64,000 nucleotides of DNA from Burkholderiaceae bacterium (GCA_947448415.1 CANFMT010000006.1:1-64000), one strand, 5' to 3'; positions 17,375 to 26,981 are shown, counted from the first letter of the stretch. A program made the numbers and translations. The notes: a model not told the origin generated them from the letters alone.

Positions 17375-18609
17375 TGAGACTCCTTACTATTGTCTTTAGC
17401 ATCAGAGGCAATCATCTGACTAAAGGCATGCTTTAGCCAAGCGTCCGAAAAGTAACGATGCCGAATTTTCTTGCGATCCCAGGTATATACCAGGTGAGCA
17501 TCATTTCCATCTACGCTAATGAGGTATGGATAAGAAAACTCTTTTCGCTGTCCGGCATCTAATGCCTCATCATCTTCCAGAACCTCCACTACTTCCCAAT
17601 GCTCTGCTTTAACATCGCTCATCATGAGAACTAAACGATAGCGACCCTCCTCAATATTATTTAAAGCGATGAGTCGAGTGCCGTTTTTCAAAACGATGCC
17701 CGTCACTGCTGAATTCGGATTGGCAATCGACAAATCATCATCAGCTACCCAAGACTGTCCGGCATTCGCAGTCTTGCTGATTGGAATCTGTTTGGTTTGA
17801 CCAGCGCTGCGCGTTTGGCGAAAAAGGGCTGTGGCTTCTTGGGCGCCATTCACAAGCAGCAAGGGCTGAATAGAGCTACGCCCAGAACTCATGCGACGCT
17901 TATCAATGACCTGCCCTGCATCTACTCTCAGAAATTCACCAAAGCGTCCTATCCACTCATGATAAGCAGGCAACCCTAACCGACCGTCCGTAAATTGAAC
18001 CGTAGGAGATTTAACCAGGGTACTTAAATTGATTAATGGCGAGCTGATTAATCTTTGTGGCTTGCTCCACGTTAAACCCTCATCATCAGATGTAATTGCA
18101 GAGATAGAGCTTCCGGCCCAGCCTCCAACGGAGACCGTAACAAAGAAGAGTTGCAGGCGCCCATCGGCAAGTCTACTTGGTACGGGGTTACCCAATTTAG
18201 CGATGTAACGTGACAAACCCTTTTCAGCCGCCACGCGATCGATAACTATCGTAGGTGCGCTCCACATATTCTCTTTGGGATTAAATACTGAGCTATAAAT
18301 TGAAACATCAGGAGCGCCCTCTCGGCTACCTGCAAACCAAAATGCCCTTACAGCACCATCTTTTAACGCAATCAGGGAAGCCGCATGAACTGAAGCTGCG
18401 CCAGTATCTGGCAACCATGTGGCCAGTGGATTTGCGATGCTAGGCTTAAGGGGTAATTTAGATTTTGGCGATACCTGAACTTCAACCTCTTCTTCGACCT
18501 CTATGACTGAGGTAATGGCAAACGGGGTCCAAACTGGACGACTATCTATATGTAAATACCCAAGGACTCCGGCAAGCAGCAAAAAACAAAAGGCTATAAC
18601 ACGACTCAT
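17371..18609 (-). CDS. Sialidase-like (BNR/Asp-box) predicted exported protein
   Basis: The protein (412 aa) has a single N-terminal hydrophobic segment (VIAFCFLLLAGVLGYLHI), probably a membrane anchor or signal, then a predicted six-bladed beta-propeller. Asp-box motifs of the S-x-D-x-G-x-x-W type are visible (SDDEGLTW; a degenerate TANAGQSW). The FWFAGSREGAPD stretch resembles the Arg-bearing blade of sialidase-fold proteins. The function could be glycan hydrolysis or binding. It overlaps its neighbours on both sides by 4 bases, in an operon with a GT39 transferase. Confidence 0.8.
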   Translation of the reverse strand: MSRVIAFCFLLLAGVLGYLHIDSRPVWTPFAITSVIEVEEEVEVQVSPKSKLPLKPSIANPLATWLPDTGAASVHAASLIALKDGAVRAFWFAGSREGAPDVSIYSSVFNPKENMWSAPTIVIDRVAAEKGLSRYIAKLGNPVPSRLADGRLQLFFVTVSVGGWAGSSISAITSDDEGLTWSKPQRLISSPLINLSTLVKSPTVQFTDGRLGLPAYHEWIGRFGEFLRVDAGQVIDKRRMSSGRSSIQPLLLVNGAQEATALFRQTRSAGQTKQIPISKTANAGQSWVADDDLSIANPNSAVTGIVLKNGTRLIALNNIEEGRYRLVLMMSDVKAEHWEVVEVLEDDEALDAGQRKEFSYPYLISVDGNDAHLVYTWDRKKIRHRYFSDAWLKHAFSQMIASDAKDNSKESQ

Positions 18610-20327
18610 CTACAAACATCCTTCACATTTAAAAGCTCAGCATTATTTACGGGAGTAGAAATGAGATATTCATTCACAAATAAATAATCACCTATTTGCC
18701 CTTTTAGCATAGCCATAATCTCTTCATTGGAATGACGAGCGCGCATTTCCATTCTTTGTCCAACAATCTGACAAGAGTCGCACAATTGGGGGCTAACTCC
18801 TAGAGGGGCTTGGACTGCTACTAGTGGATAGGTGTTGGTCAGCCCCTGGATATCACCGGCATCTTTTGCCAAATAGCCATGTAAGGCAGCTCCCGGTAAA
18901 AGCAGCCTATATTCCTCATCCTTGGCGCGATAGTCACACGGAATCCACACATTCTTGCCCTGCAGTTGACTGATAGTTGCGAGAGAAAAGCGCCCCAACT
19001 GACCCTCTAAAGGAGTCAAGCTACTAGTTAAGGCGCAGTAGACCAAAAAACATCCAGCTAACGCCAAAGTCTTTGTAAGTTTTACTCGAAACAGACCTAC
19101 CAAAGCCACAATGAATCCGGTGGCCATAAGAACCCAATGATAGTAAGAGTACATCCAAGCGCTTGCAGCATTCGTGAAGTGATAGAACTGCAAATTTAAT
19201 CCAATCCAGAGCAGCAATGAAAGCACTAATAATTGCAAGAGAATTGCAACTCGAAAACTCCATAGACCCAACTTATCCCAATGCAAAGCAATCAAGGCTG
19301 CAAACGCCGGCATTACCGGTAAAAGGTAGCGACCAGAGCGCTGACTAGGCAAACTAAATACCAGCAAGAATGCACCTACCAATAGCAGTAGCAAGACTTC
19401 CTCAAAAGATAAGAAGCGGCGAGTACGCCAACACTGAATTAAGCTTGATAGAAGAACAAAGCTAAATAAGCCTGCATTGGCTACGGTGGTTATAAGCAGC
19501 AACCAAATACTGTCACCGCCTCGAATGAGGTCCATTAAATAATTGGACTGACGTGCTGCAAACTTCCCAGCATTTTCACCAAGAATGAACTCGCTCCAAA
19601 TAGCCTGCGGATAAGGGTCCAAGGCAAACCACAGGGCAAAAACTCCCAAAGCTAAAACACTTACTAGAACTACCTTGTATAGATCTTTGATTGAGACTTC
19701 TGGAATACTCCATTGACGCCAACGCCAGTAATACAAACTGAGGGCAAATGATGCCGGAACAATATAAGCAAATGACTTTGCCAACAAAGCAAAACCAAAA
19801 CAAATACCGGCAACCAAGGGAAACGTCAATTTAGAATCAAATGCACTTTTACCGTAATATAAAAGCGCAAAGAATGGTAGCGTGATCCAAAAGACTTCAG
19901 GAGGATCTGTTAGAAAAGGTCGGCCATAACGATAAGTTGCAAAAAAAGAAAGCCATATCAAACTGGCTAGAATTCCGGTTTGTGTTTTGCCGCTAAACCG
20001 TCTTACCGCCAAAAATAAAAAAAGCGCAGTCAAGCCTGTGTAAAAAACACTGGGCCAACGTAAGTTACCCAAGGTCCACTCACTTGCCCAACTCGTACTA
20101 GCGATTCCCTGCCAAAAAATGAGCGGGGGTTTAGTGTTCTTGAGGCCATCCATCTGAGATTGCAGTGGCAACCAGTTGCCGGTATCCGCAGTCATTCGCA
20201 CAATATGCATATACGGATATTCATCGCCGTTTTTAGGGGCAAATCGACTGTCTAATCCATAAAGATAGGTAAACACACCTAAAAGCAGTATGAAAAAGGC
20301 TGAACGGTATGAAAATGAAGCGCGCAT
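18606..20327 (-). CDS. GT39-family (ArnT/PMT-like) membrane glycosyltransferase
   Basis: The protein (573 aa) has an N-terminal membrane helix, then the family's acidic loop (SRFAPKNGDEYPYMHIVRM, with the Asp-Glu pair near 34-35) and the TKPPLIFW motif. These are typical of PMT_2 transferases, which move sugars from polyprenyl-phosphate donors to lipid A or proteins in the periplasm. About ten further helices follow, and the C-terminal domain is soluble. It is the first gene of a three-gene overlapping operon. The donor and acceptor are unknown. Confidence 0.85.
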   Translation of the reverse strand: MRASFSYRSAFFILLLGVFTYLYGLDSRFAPKNGDEYPYMHIVRMTADTGNWLPLQSQMDGLKNTKPPLIFWQGIASTSWASEWTLGNLRWPSVFYTGLTALFLFLAVRRFSGKTQTGILASLIWLSFFATYRYGRPFLTDPPEVFWITLPFFALLYYGKSAFDSKLTFPLVAGICFGFALLAKSFAYIVPASFALSLYYWRWRQWSIPEVSIKDLYKVVLVSVLALGVFALWFALDPYPQAIWSEFILGENAGKFAARQSNYLMDLIRGGDSIWLLLITTVANAGLFSFVLLSSLIQCWRTRRFLSFEEVLLLLLVGAFLLVFSLPSQRSGRYLLPVMPAFAALIALHWDKLGLWSFRVAILLQLLVLSLLLWIGLNLQFYHFTNAASAWMYSYYHWVLMATGFIVALVGLFRVKLTKTLALAGCFLVYCALTSSLTPLEGQLGRFSLATISQLQGKNVWIPCDYRAKDEEYRLLLPGAALHGYLAKDAGDIQGLTNTYPLVAVQAPLGVSPQLCDSCQIVGQRMEMRARHSNEEIMAMLKGQIGDYLFVNEYLISTPVNNAELLNVKDVCR

Positions 20328-20509
20328 ACCTATAGTTTATAGGGCTTAAGGGAAGCTCAGATAAAACCGAAAATGCCTACATTTTCTAATGAGCTTATGA
20401 AAAATGAATCTGAGGCAAATATCGCCTTGGAAGAATTTCTTGATTAAGATGCTAAAGCAGAAGAACTTAACTGATTATTCAGAAATAGCATAAAACGGAG
20501 ATAGACCCA

Positions 20510-20842
20510 ATGCGAGCAAAGTATTTAAAACCCGCAATCCTCATGTCGATTTATATCGGCATCAGTCAATGGAGCGGGAATGCCCTGGCGCAAAATGCCG
20601 ATGCCAAAAAACTATATCAAAGTAGTCTTGCGGCTACCTGCGCAAATTGCCATGGTACAGACGGTAAGGGAGTGGTTGACGGTGGAATGCCTTTAATAAA
20701 TGGCCTTACTAGCGAACAGATGCTTGCTCAACTCAAAGCATTCAAATCTGGTGCACGCGAAGGAACAATCATGCCGCAGCTAGCCAAAGGCTACTCTGAT
20801 GAGCAACTCGAAACTATCGCCAATCAACTCGGCAAAAAATAA
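20510..20842 (+). CDS. Class I cytochrome c, probable cytochrome subunit of flavocytochrome c
   Basis: The protein (110 aa) has a signal peptide ending near ALAQ (residue 27) and one heme motif, CANCH, near residue 44. The distal Met ligand is probably in GTIMPQLAKGYSDEQ. The pattern CANCHGTDGKG and its place 14 bp before an FCSD flavoprotein gene identify it as the electron acceptor subunit (FccA/SoxE-like). It would accept electrons from sulfide oxidation in the periplasm. Confidence 0.88.
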   Translation: MRAKYLKPAILMSIYIGISQWSGNALAQNADAKKLYQSSLAATCANCHGTDGKGVVDGGMPLINGLTSEQMLAQLKAFKSGAREGTIMPQLAKGYSDEQLETIANQLGKK

Positions 20843-20856
20843 TAGGGAATCACATC

Positions 20857-22131
20857 ATGGATCGTCGACACTTTATTGGGAATAGCGCTGCTGCACTGGG
20901 TTTACTAGCAGGATTTTCTGGTCAGGCACAAGCTAATTTACAAAAAGCAGAAATATTGGTAATTGGCGGAGGATATGGCGGTGCTACTGCTGCGAAATAC
21001 TTGCGCCTGTTTTCTAATAACACCGCTAGGGTTACCCTGATTGAACCCAACCCTACATTCATCTCATGCCCCCTCTCTAACTTGGTAGTAGGTGGCTCAC
21101 GCACTTTGTCTGAACTCACCAGCTCTTATGACAGCTTAAGCAAGCGTCATGGAATCAAAATCATTCAAGACAGTGTTGCCAGCATGGATCCGGATAAAAA
21201 AACTGTCAAGCTAGCATCGGGAAAAACGTTGCGATATGACAAAGCTGTGGTTTCGCCTGGTGTCACTTTAATGATGAACAGTATTGAAGGTCTTGCTCAA
21301 GCCAATAAAGCAGGTGTTACTTTGCAAGCCTGGAAAGCGGGCCCTGAAACCGTTGCGCTACACAAACAATTGGCAGCAATGAGAGATGGTGGGACCTTTG
21401 CTATCAGCATTCCTGAGGCACCCTATCGCTGCCCCCCAGGGCCTTACGAGCGTGCATGCCAAGTTGCTAACTATCTAAAGCAAAATAAACCTAAGTCAAA
21501 AGTGTTGATTCTGGATGCCAATCAAGATGTCACTTCCAAAGGTGCGTTATTCAAAAAAGTCTGGGCCGAGCAATACCCCGGAATGGTCGAGTATTTACCA
21601 AAATATAATGTCACTGCAGTGGATGCAAAAACTAAGACCATAAAATTTGAAGTGCAAGATGACGTTAAGGCCGACGTTTTAAATCTATTGCCTGCAATGA
21701 GTGCCGGGGAGATTGCTGTCAAAACTGGTTTAGCAAACTCAAATGGTCGCTGGGTTAATGTGAATTACCTGAATTTTGAGTCTACGGCCCAAAAAGATAT
21801 TCACGTGCTCGGTGACTCTATTCAAGTGGCGCCAGCAATGCCCAAGTCTGGGCATATGGCTAATCAGCATGCCAAAGTAGCTGCTGCTGCAATTGTTGCT
21901 GAACTGAGTGGCTGGGAAATCAATCCTGCCCCAGTTCTCACCAATACCTGCTATAGCTTCGTCAACGACAAGGAAGTAGTACATGTGGCCAGCGTGCATC
22001 AATACAATGCTGCAGAGAAGACTTTTAAGGCTGTGCCAGGATCTGGGGGGCTGTCTCCGGCGCCCTCCACACTTGAAGGCGTGTATGCCTGGGGATGGGC
22101 TCACAACATCTGGGCTGACAGTCTGGGTTGA
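20857..22131 (+). CDS. fccB: Sulfide dehydrogenase flavoprotein subunit (FCSD/FccB type)
   Basis: The protein (424 aa) begins with a Tat signal (DRRHFIGNSAAALGLLAG), so it is exported folded with FAD. The FAD-binding motif VIGGGYGGATAAKY follows near residue 36. Redox-active cysteines are visible in FISCPLSNLV (near 72) and YRCPPGPYERAC (near 195). FccB oxidises sulfide to sulfur or polysulfide and passes electrons to the adjacent cytochrome c. The C-terminal FCSD domain (SFVNDKEVVHVASVHQY and GWAHNIWAD) is present. Confidence 0.92.
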   Translation: MDRRHFIGNSAAALGLLAGFSGQAQANLQKAEILVIGGGYGGATAAKYLRLFSNNTARVTLIEPNPTFISCPLSNLVVGGSRTLSELTSSYDSLSKRHGIKIIQDSVASMDPDKKTVKLASGKTLRYDKAVVSPGVTLMMNSIEGLAQANKAGVTLQAWKAGPETVALHKQLAAMRDGGTFAISIPEAPYRCPPGPYERACQVANYLKQNKPKSKVLILDANQDVTSKGALFKKVWAEQYPGMVEYLPKYNVTAVDAKTKTIKFEVQDDVKADVLNLLPAMSAGEIAVKTGLANSNGRWVNVNYLNFESTAQKDIHVLGDSIQVAPAMPKSGHMANQHAKVAAAAIVAELSGWEINPAPVLTNTCYSFVNDKEVVHVASVHQYNAAEKTFKAVPGSGGLSPAPSTLEGVYAWGWAHNIWADSLG

Positions 22132-22151
22132 CCCAAGGCAATACTTCCAAA

Positions 22152-22179
22152 AAAAAAGAGGCCTCAGGGCCTCTTTTTT
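22152..22179 (+). terminator. Rho-independent terminator after the sulfide dehydrogenase pair
   Basis: The stem GAGGCC (22158-22163) / GGCCTC (22168-22173) has a TCAG loop and is followed by six T. The A-run on the left flank would also allow use from the other strand. Confidence 0.88.
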
Positions 22180-22245
22180 GTTTACTTAGTCCTATAGATA
22201 AATATACTGAAGCTAGTAAACAAAACAAATGATTCTGGAGGCTTT

Positions 22246-22704
22246 ATGAGTTCGACCCCTACTTCACCCAAGGATGCATCTAAGTTAGAGGCTAGCATTG
22301 AAAAATGGACTGTGCCTATTGGTAATTTATTTGTTTCCCTCTTTCACCGAATAGCACTCTTTGGCATTGGCGCAGCAACGGTATGGTCAGCAGGTGTCGC
22401 ATTCATGGGAATGGTTGGCAAAGGATCTGCCTCCATTGAAGACTTACTCTTATTGTTTATTTATCTTGAGATTGGCGCAATGGTTGGCATCTACTTTAAA
22501 ACCAACCATATGCCAGTGCGCTTCTTGATCTATGTTGCCATTACCGCAGTGACTCGACTCATTATTGATCTTGTAAACACCAAGCATGAGGCCGATCTAC
22601 CCATTTTATATATGGGCTTGACCATATTGATTCTGGCTTTAGCAAATGCCGTAGTGCGCTACGCTTCCTTCAAATTTCCTAGCAGAACCAGAGAAAATGA
22701 ATAG
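22246..22704 (+). CDS. psiE: PsiE-family (phosphate-starvation-inducible) membrane protein
   Basis: The protein (152 aa) has four predicted membrane helices and the PsiE core: DLLLLFIYLEIGAMVGIYF followed by MPVRFLIYVAITAVTRLII. The biochemical role of PsiE is unknown; in E. coli its gene is induced by phosphate limitation. A GGAGG ribosome site precedes the ATG. I see no Pho-box-like pair in its 110-bp upstream region, so control here may differ. Confidence 0.85.
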   Translation: MSSTPTSPKDASKLEASIEKWTVPIGNLFVSLFHRIALFGIGAATVWSAGVAFMGMVGKGSASIEDLLLLFIYLEIGAMVGIYFKTNHMPVRFLIYVAITAVTRLIIDLVNTKHEADLPILYMGLTILILALANAVVRYASFKFPSRTRENE

Positions 22705-22709
22705 CAGTT

Positions 22710-24122
22710 TTATAAGTCTAAGTTAATTTTGCCTCCAACTTGAATGGGTTGATGAAAGCCTCTATTTAGGCAGCCGCGCACATAGTCAATATTAGATCGC
22801 AAGGAATAATAGTCGCTTGAGAGACGTTTAGAGAGCTTTATATTCAAGGCTTGATATTCCAGCAAATCCAATTGCTTTAAATATTCATCTTGTTTTGCAG
22901 GGTTATAGTTAGCAAGTAAGCCCTGCTCAAACTCTTTAAGAGATCCATACAGGCGATTAATCTTGTTTTGCATCCGCTTGGCACGATACCCAGGCAATGT
23001 TTGCAAAATTGGATAAGCCAATACACAAAATGGCAGCAATACAAATAATAGGCGGCTAATTAACTCTGCCAACCAAAATGGGAAGTAAGCCGACAGCAGT
23101 GGATAACGATTTTTTTCATAGTGAACTGCTACAGGACTTTCTTTGGTAATCGAGTCTTTAAATGATGGGAACTCTCCCCTTTCTGCAAAAAAAGATCCCT
23201 TGCCATTAATTGAGCGCGCTGCTTCCAAAAATAAAAATTGGATGGCAGGATGCATGCGATCATCAATCAAGATATTAGTAGTCGTGGAAAGAAGCTTCAT
23301 ATCCACAGAAGGGAAGTTGCGAGCTAAATTAAATGAACCCTGAGGCACATTCAGAATATGAAAGTAAGGAATTAATTTGGCGTAGGCCTCTGCCCGCTTA
23401 AAGGTGGTAAGGTGCATTGAGGGATCATTGAGCAAGGCTTGGACATTGGGTGCCTCGAAGGCATCCACAATGAATGCACCATCAATTTCGCCAGCTTGCA
23501 GAGCCTTAACAGCTTCTTTACCCGATAAATTGCGTACCTGGACGCCGCCCTCAAAACCAGAGGCCTTTAGTATCTTTACGGCCTGGGCATAGGTGCCGCT
23601 TCCTTTAACTCCTACAGAGATAGTCTTGCTCATGAAATACTTCAACCTACCACCTACCGCCTCAAAATCGGAAGACTTTACTTCGGGGCCGCGATAAAAA
23701 AACCAAATGGGGTCATAGGAAATCGCTCCCAAAGACTGCACACCGATTAAATCTTTTGCATGAGCTACCCCTGTCTCTACAAATGCGGCCTGTACAGAAT
23801 CATTGCGATCGACCAAACGATTAATATTTTCTTGGGCACCTTCCGTCGCAACTAGTTCTAGAGTAACGCCTTTTTCTTTAAAGAATTCAGCATATTTTTT
23901 TCCAAGGTCTTCAAATGATCCGCCAGGCGATCCCGTAGCCATCATTACATGTCTTGGTGGTGGTGGATCTGCGTACCACCAGATGCCCATCAATATCACT
24001 AAGAGCAAGGTCAGCAGTGGCCAAGCCTCGTGCATAAACTGCACGAAGTCACTCCACTTCTCCTCTGCAGCCTCCCTGAGGCCAAAGTAGGTTTCTTTGA
24101 GGTCTTGCTTAAAACTTCCCAT
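22710..24122 (-). CDS. TAXI-family TRAP-type binding protein with two membrane anchors
   Basis: The protein (470 aa) has a membrane helix at about 34-51 (PLLTLLLVILMGIWWYA), then the TAXI solute-binding domain (MATGSPGGSFEDLGKKYAEFF, LVATEGAQENINRL, VGVKGSGTYAQA). A second hydrophobic segment lies near 365-385 (LLFVLLPFCVLAYPIL), followed by a basic cytoplasmic tail of about 85 residues. Ordinary TAXI receptors are soluble and sit with DctQM subunits, but none is present here. It may sense or bind a carboxylate at the membrane. Confidence 0.85.
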   Translation of the reverse strand: MGSFKQDLKETYFGLREAAEEKWSDFVQFMHEAWPLLTLLLVILMGIWWYADPPPPRHVMMATGSPGGSFEDLGKKYAEFFKEKGVTLELVATEGAQENINRLVDRNDSVQAAFVETGVAHAKDLIGVQSLGAISYDPIWFFYRGPEVKSSDFEAVGGRLKYFMSKTISVGVKGSGTYAQAVKILKASGFEGGVQVRNLSGKEAVKALQAGEIDGAFIVDAFEAPNVQALLNDPSMHLTTFKRAEAYAKLIPYFHILNVPQGSFNLARNFPSVDMKLLSTTTNILIDDRMHPAIQFLFLEAARSINGKGSFFAERGEFPSFKDSITKESPVAVHYEKNRYPLLSAYFPFWLAELISRLLFVLLPFCVLAYPILQTLPGYRAKRMQNKINRLYGSLKEFEQGLLANYNPAKQDEYLKQLDLLEYQALNIKLSKRLSSDYYSLRSNIDYVRGCLNRGFHQPIQVGGKINLDL

Positions 24123-24208
24123 GCATTACCAATCAGCAAACATTACAAAAGCTAATGATAATGTGCTTGTACCCACCATCTCAATACTTAGCGAAACGGC
24201 TCTAAACC

Positions 24209-24910
24209 ATGATATTTCTTAGAAAATCCCAAGAACGCGGCTATGCAGACCATGGCTGGCTCAAAAGCTTTCACTCTTTTTCCTTTGCTGGTTATCACGA
24301 CCCGAAATTTATGGGCTGGGGCAATCTCAGGGTTATCAATGAAGATCGGGTTGCTGCTGGCATGGGATTTGGGAAACATAGTCACCGGAACATGGAGATC
24401 ATTAGCTATGTACTGTCTGGTGAGTTAGCTCATGAAGACAGCATGGGTAATGTGAAAGGCATTCCTCCTGGCGATATTCAACGCATGAGTGCAGGCTCTG
24501 GGGTTACGCACAGCGAATTTAATCATGCAAAAGATCAGGCAACCCATTTTCTCCAGATTTGGATAGAGCCAAATGTATTAGAGATTGAACCAGGCTACGA
24601 ACAAAGAACCATTGCGCCAAGCGAAAAAAGAGGGCATTTACGCATCATTGCCTCTCCCGATGGTAGAGATGGCTCAGTCAAAATTCATGCTGATGCACAT
24701 GTGTATGCGGGATTATTTGATGGACTCGAAAAGACTACCTTCACTCTTGATCCAGCTCGTAAGGCTTATGCCCATCTCATTAGCGGATCTCTGAAGATCA
24801 ATGATCAAGAGCTGAATGCCGGTGATGCCCTACTGATTACCGATGAAGAGAAATTAGAAATTTCAAATGGAAAAGGCGCTGAAGTCTTGATATTTGACCT
24901 CAGCGCCTAG
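24209..24910 (+). CDS. Pirin-family cupin protein (YhhW/quercetinase-like)
   Basis: The protein (233 aa) is a bicupin with the pirin signature GWLKSFHSFSFAGYHDP at 17-33. Metal ligands are seen in the N-terminal cupin: the H-x-H pair in FGKHSHRNMEI and the His in GSGVTHSEFNH. Family members such as YhhW cleave quercetin in vitro; the cellular role is mostly unknown. The gene stands alone between two minus-strand units. Confidence 0.9.
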   Translation: MIFLRKSQERGYADHGWLKSFHSFSFAGYHDPKFMGWGNLRVINEDRVAAGMGFGKHSHRNMEIISYVLSGELAHEDSMGNVKGIPPGDIQRMSAGSGVTHSEFNHAKDQATHFLQIWIEPNVLEIEPGYEQRTIAPSEKRGHLRIIASPDGRDGSVKIHADAHVYAGLFDGLEKTTFTLDPARKAYAHLISGSLKINDQELNAGDALLITDEEKLEISNGKGAEVLIFDLSA

Positions 24911-24926
24911 GTGTAATGGCAAAAAA

Positions 24927-25898
24927 TTAATCTAACTTAATTTTTGATTTTTCAATCACCACTTTCCATCTGGCGATATCTGAGTTGTACAAATCTGTAA
25001 ATTGCTTAGTATTCATGGGTGCAATTTGTACTCCCGCCTTCTCAAAGCGCTCCTTCATTTCTGGAGTTTCTAATAGCTTTAAAACAGAATTGTTCAGAGC
25101 TTGAACAATGCTTGCTGGTGTTCCTGCAGGTACGAACATGCCTTGCCAGAGCGACATTTCATAACCCTTCACCCCTGCCTCTTGCATAGTTACCAGCTCA
25201 GGGGCGCCACCAAATCGAGCTTTGCTAGTCACCGCTAAAGCCTTTACCTTATCGCCCTTATATAAGGGAAGGCCAACTGGCATCCCCGCGAAATAAAAAT
25301 CAATTTGTCCGCCAACTAAATCTGTTGCAGCTGGAGCTCCACCTTTATATGGGATATGAATTGCATGTAAACCAGTAGTCGCTAAAAATAATTCTCCAGC
25401 CATATGATCTGAGTTACCAATTCCGGATGAACCAAAACTCAACTTACCTGGCTCAGCTTTTAACATCGCAATTAATTCAGCAACATTTTTAGCATTCGAA
25501 TTGTTATTAACGATCAGGATATGAGGAGTAGCTGCCACACCCACAACCGGCAATAAATCCTTTTGTCCATTGAAAGGCAATTTTGGATTAGCTGCTACGT
25601 TGATTGCTAACCCATTTTGAGCAAATAACACGGTATAGCCATCAGGGTTGCTTTTAGCAACAGCATCAGCAGCCAAACTGCCTGCTGCACCACCACGATT
25701 CTCGACGATGATAGGTTGCTTTAATGCAATGCTGAGATCATTGGCAATCATTCGACCAACAATATCCGTTGAACTACCAGGCGCATAACCAATCATCATC
25801 TTGATTGGTTTATCGGGATAGGCAGCCAAAGCTGCGCCTGCCAACACTGGAACTACTACCGCACTTATTGCTATGTTTTTTAATATTTTTTTAAACAT
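24927..25898 (-). CDS. TctC/Bug-family periplasmic binding protein
   Basis: The protein (323 aa) has a signal peptide (to AALAA, near residue 26) and the Bug signatures: IKMMIGYAPGSSTDIVGR, VENRGGAAGSLA and IPYKGGAPAATDLVGGQ. It is the last gene of the minus-strand operon lactonase-gntR-dehydrogenase-TctC, so its ligand is probably the hydroxy or sugar acid consumed by these enzymes. No membrane subunits are adjacent. Confidence 0.9.
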   Translation of the reverse strand: MFKKILKNIAISAVVVPVLAGAALAAYPDKPIKMMIGYAPGSSTDIVGRMIANDLSIALKQPIIVENRGGAAGSLAADAVAKSNPDGYTVLFAQNGLAINVAANPKLPFNGQKDLLPVVGVAATPHILIVNNNSNAKNVAELIAMLKAEPGKLSFGSSGIGNSDHMAGELFLATTGLHAIHIPYKGGAPAATDLVGGQIDFYFAGMPVGLPLYKGDKVKALAVTSKARFGGAPELVTMQEAGVKGYEMSLWQGMFVPAGTPASIVQALNNSVLKLLETPEMKERFEKAGVQIAPMNTKQFTDLYNSDIARWKVVIEKSKIKLD

Positions 25899-25916
25899 AT
25901 TGTCTCCTCCAGTAAT

Positions 25917-26975
25917 TTATAAATCCAAAGATGCAATGCCGCAATCTTTTGCACAAGCATTTAAAGCTTCTAATAACTCAGGTGCTACAGGTATACCTAA
26001 GCGCATCCTCTCTGCCATCACCTTGGCAGCGCCATCACCAGGCACGCGGATTTCTTTCACACCAGGTAATGTTGACGAATTCTTCAGATCATCTACCAGT
26101 GCGATTACTCGCCCAATAAATTCTTCCTTATCGCCAAATGCACTTGGATCAACAGCAATAATCGTTTGACCAGTATTGGTAATCAAATCATGGTGTGCAT
26201 TGAAATCAATCGTACCTTTTCCTACAGCTGCGTTATTTAAGGCGCCCGCTAACAAGCCAATCATCACAGCCAATCCATAACCTTTATAACCGCCAATTGG
26301 CAATAATGAGCCTTCTGAAGATTTTTGAGGGTCTGTTATAGGCATTCCTTGGCGATCCATCATCCAACCTTCTGGGATCGGCTCACCCTTTTGCGCCGCA
26401 ACCTTTACTTTTCCATAAGCAGCAACTGTTGTAGCGATATCCAACAGCACAATTGGGCGATCCCCAGCGGGAACTGCAATTGCAATCGGATTGGTGGAGA
26501 GCAGCAAATCAATGCCGCCCCAAGGTGCCATATGATTAGCATTTCCAACAGCCATGTATATGCCTATGTACCCCTGCTCCGCCAACTTGCGGACATACAC
26601 GGATGCTGCGCCAGAATGGTTACCAAAGTGACTGCCCACCCAACAAACGCTGTGCTGCTTCACTTTTTGAATAGCCACTTCTACAGCCTTGTTCATCACG
26701 AGATGACCCAAGGCATTATCGCCATTGATTAAAGCGGTAGCACCCTGCTCGCGCTCAATATGAATATTGGGCGCGAGGTTAACTCCGTTCGCACGAATTC
26801 TTTTTAAATATGCTGGCAAACGAAAAATACCGTGCCCATCTGCGCCAACCAAGTCAGACTGAACCATTAAATTCGCAACTAAGTTGGCATCCTCTAATGG
26901 AACCTTCACGGATTGCAATGCTTTAGAAATAAATGCTTGAGCGTCAGAAACAGAAAGATATTTTTTATTTGACAT
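25917..26975 (-). CDS. Ldh/MDH2-family NAD(P)-dependent 2-hydroxyacid dehydrogenase
   Basis: The protein (352 aa) belongs to the malate/L-sulfolactate/ureidoglycolate dehydrogenase family (not the Rossmann-type LDH). Family stretches include DLVGADGHGIFRLPAYLKRI, HFGNHSGAASVYVRKLAEQGYIG with the catalytic His region, and GGYKGYGLAVMIGLLAG. It would oxidise a 2-hydroxy acid to a 2-oxo acid. It is co-transcribed with gntR (6-bp gap) and a TctC receptor. Confidence 0.88.
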   Translation of the reverse strand: MSNKKYLSVSDAQAFISKALQSVKVPLEDANLVANLMVQSDLVGADGHGIFRLPAYLKRIRANGVNLAPNIHIEREQGATALINGDNALGHLVMNKAVEVAIQKVKQHSVCWVGSHFGNHSGAASVYVRKLAEQGYIGIYMAVGNANHMAPWGGIDLLLSTNPIAIAVPAGDRPIVLLDIATTVAAYGKVKVAAQKGEPIPEGWMMDRQGMPITDPQKSSEGSLLPIGGYKGYGLAVMIGLLAGALNNAAVGKGTIDFNAHHDLITNTGQTIIAVDPSAFGDKEEFIGRVIALVDDLKNSSTLPGVKEIRVPGDGAAKVMAERMRLGIPVAPELLEALNACAKDCGIASLDL

Positions 26976-26981
26976 ACTTAT

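Noticed and set aside
20373..20447. A 24-codon frame upstream of the cytochrome c gene (starts MPTFSNEL).
   Set aside because: It has no ribosome site and no recognisable product, so it was left as non-coding.
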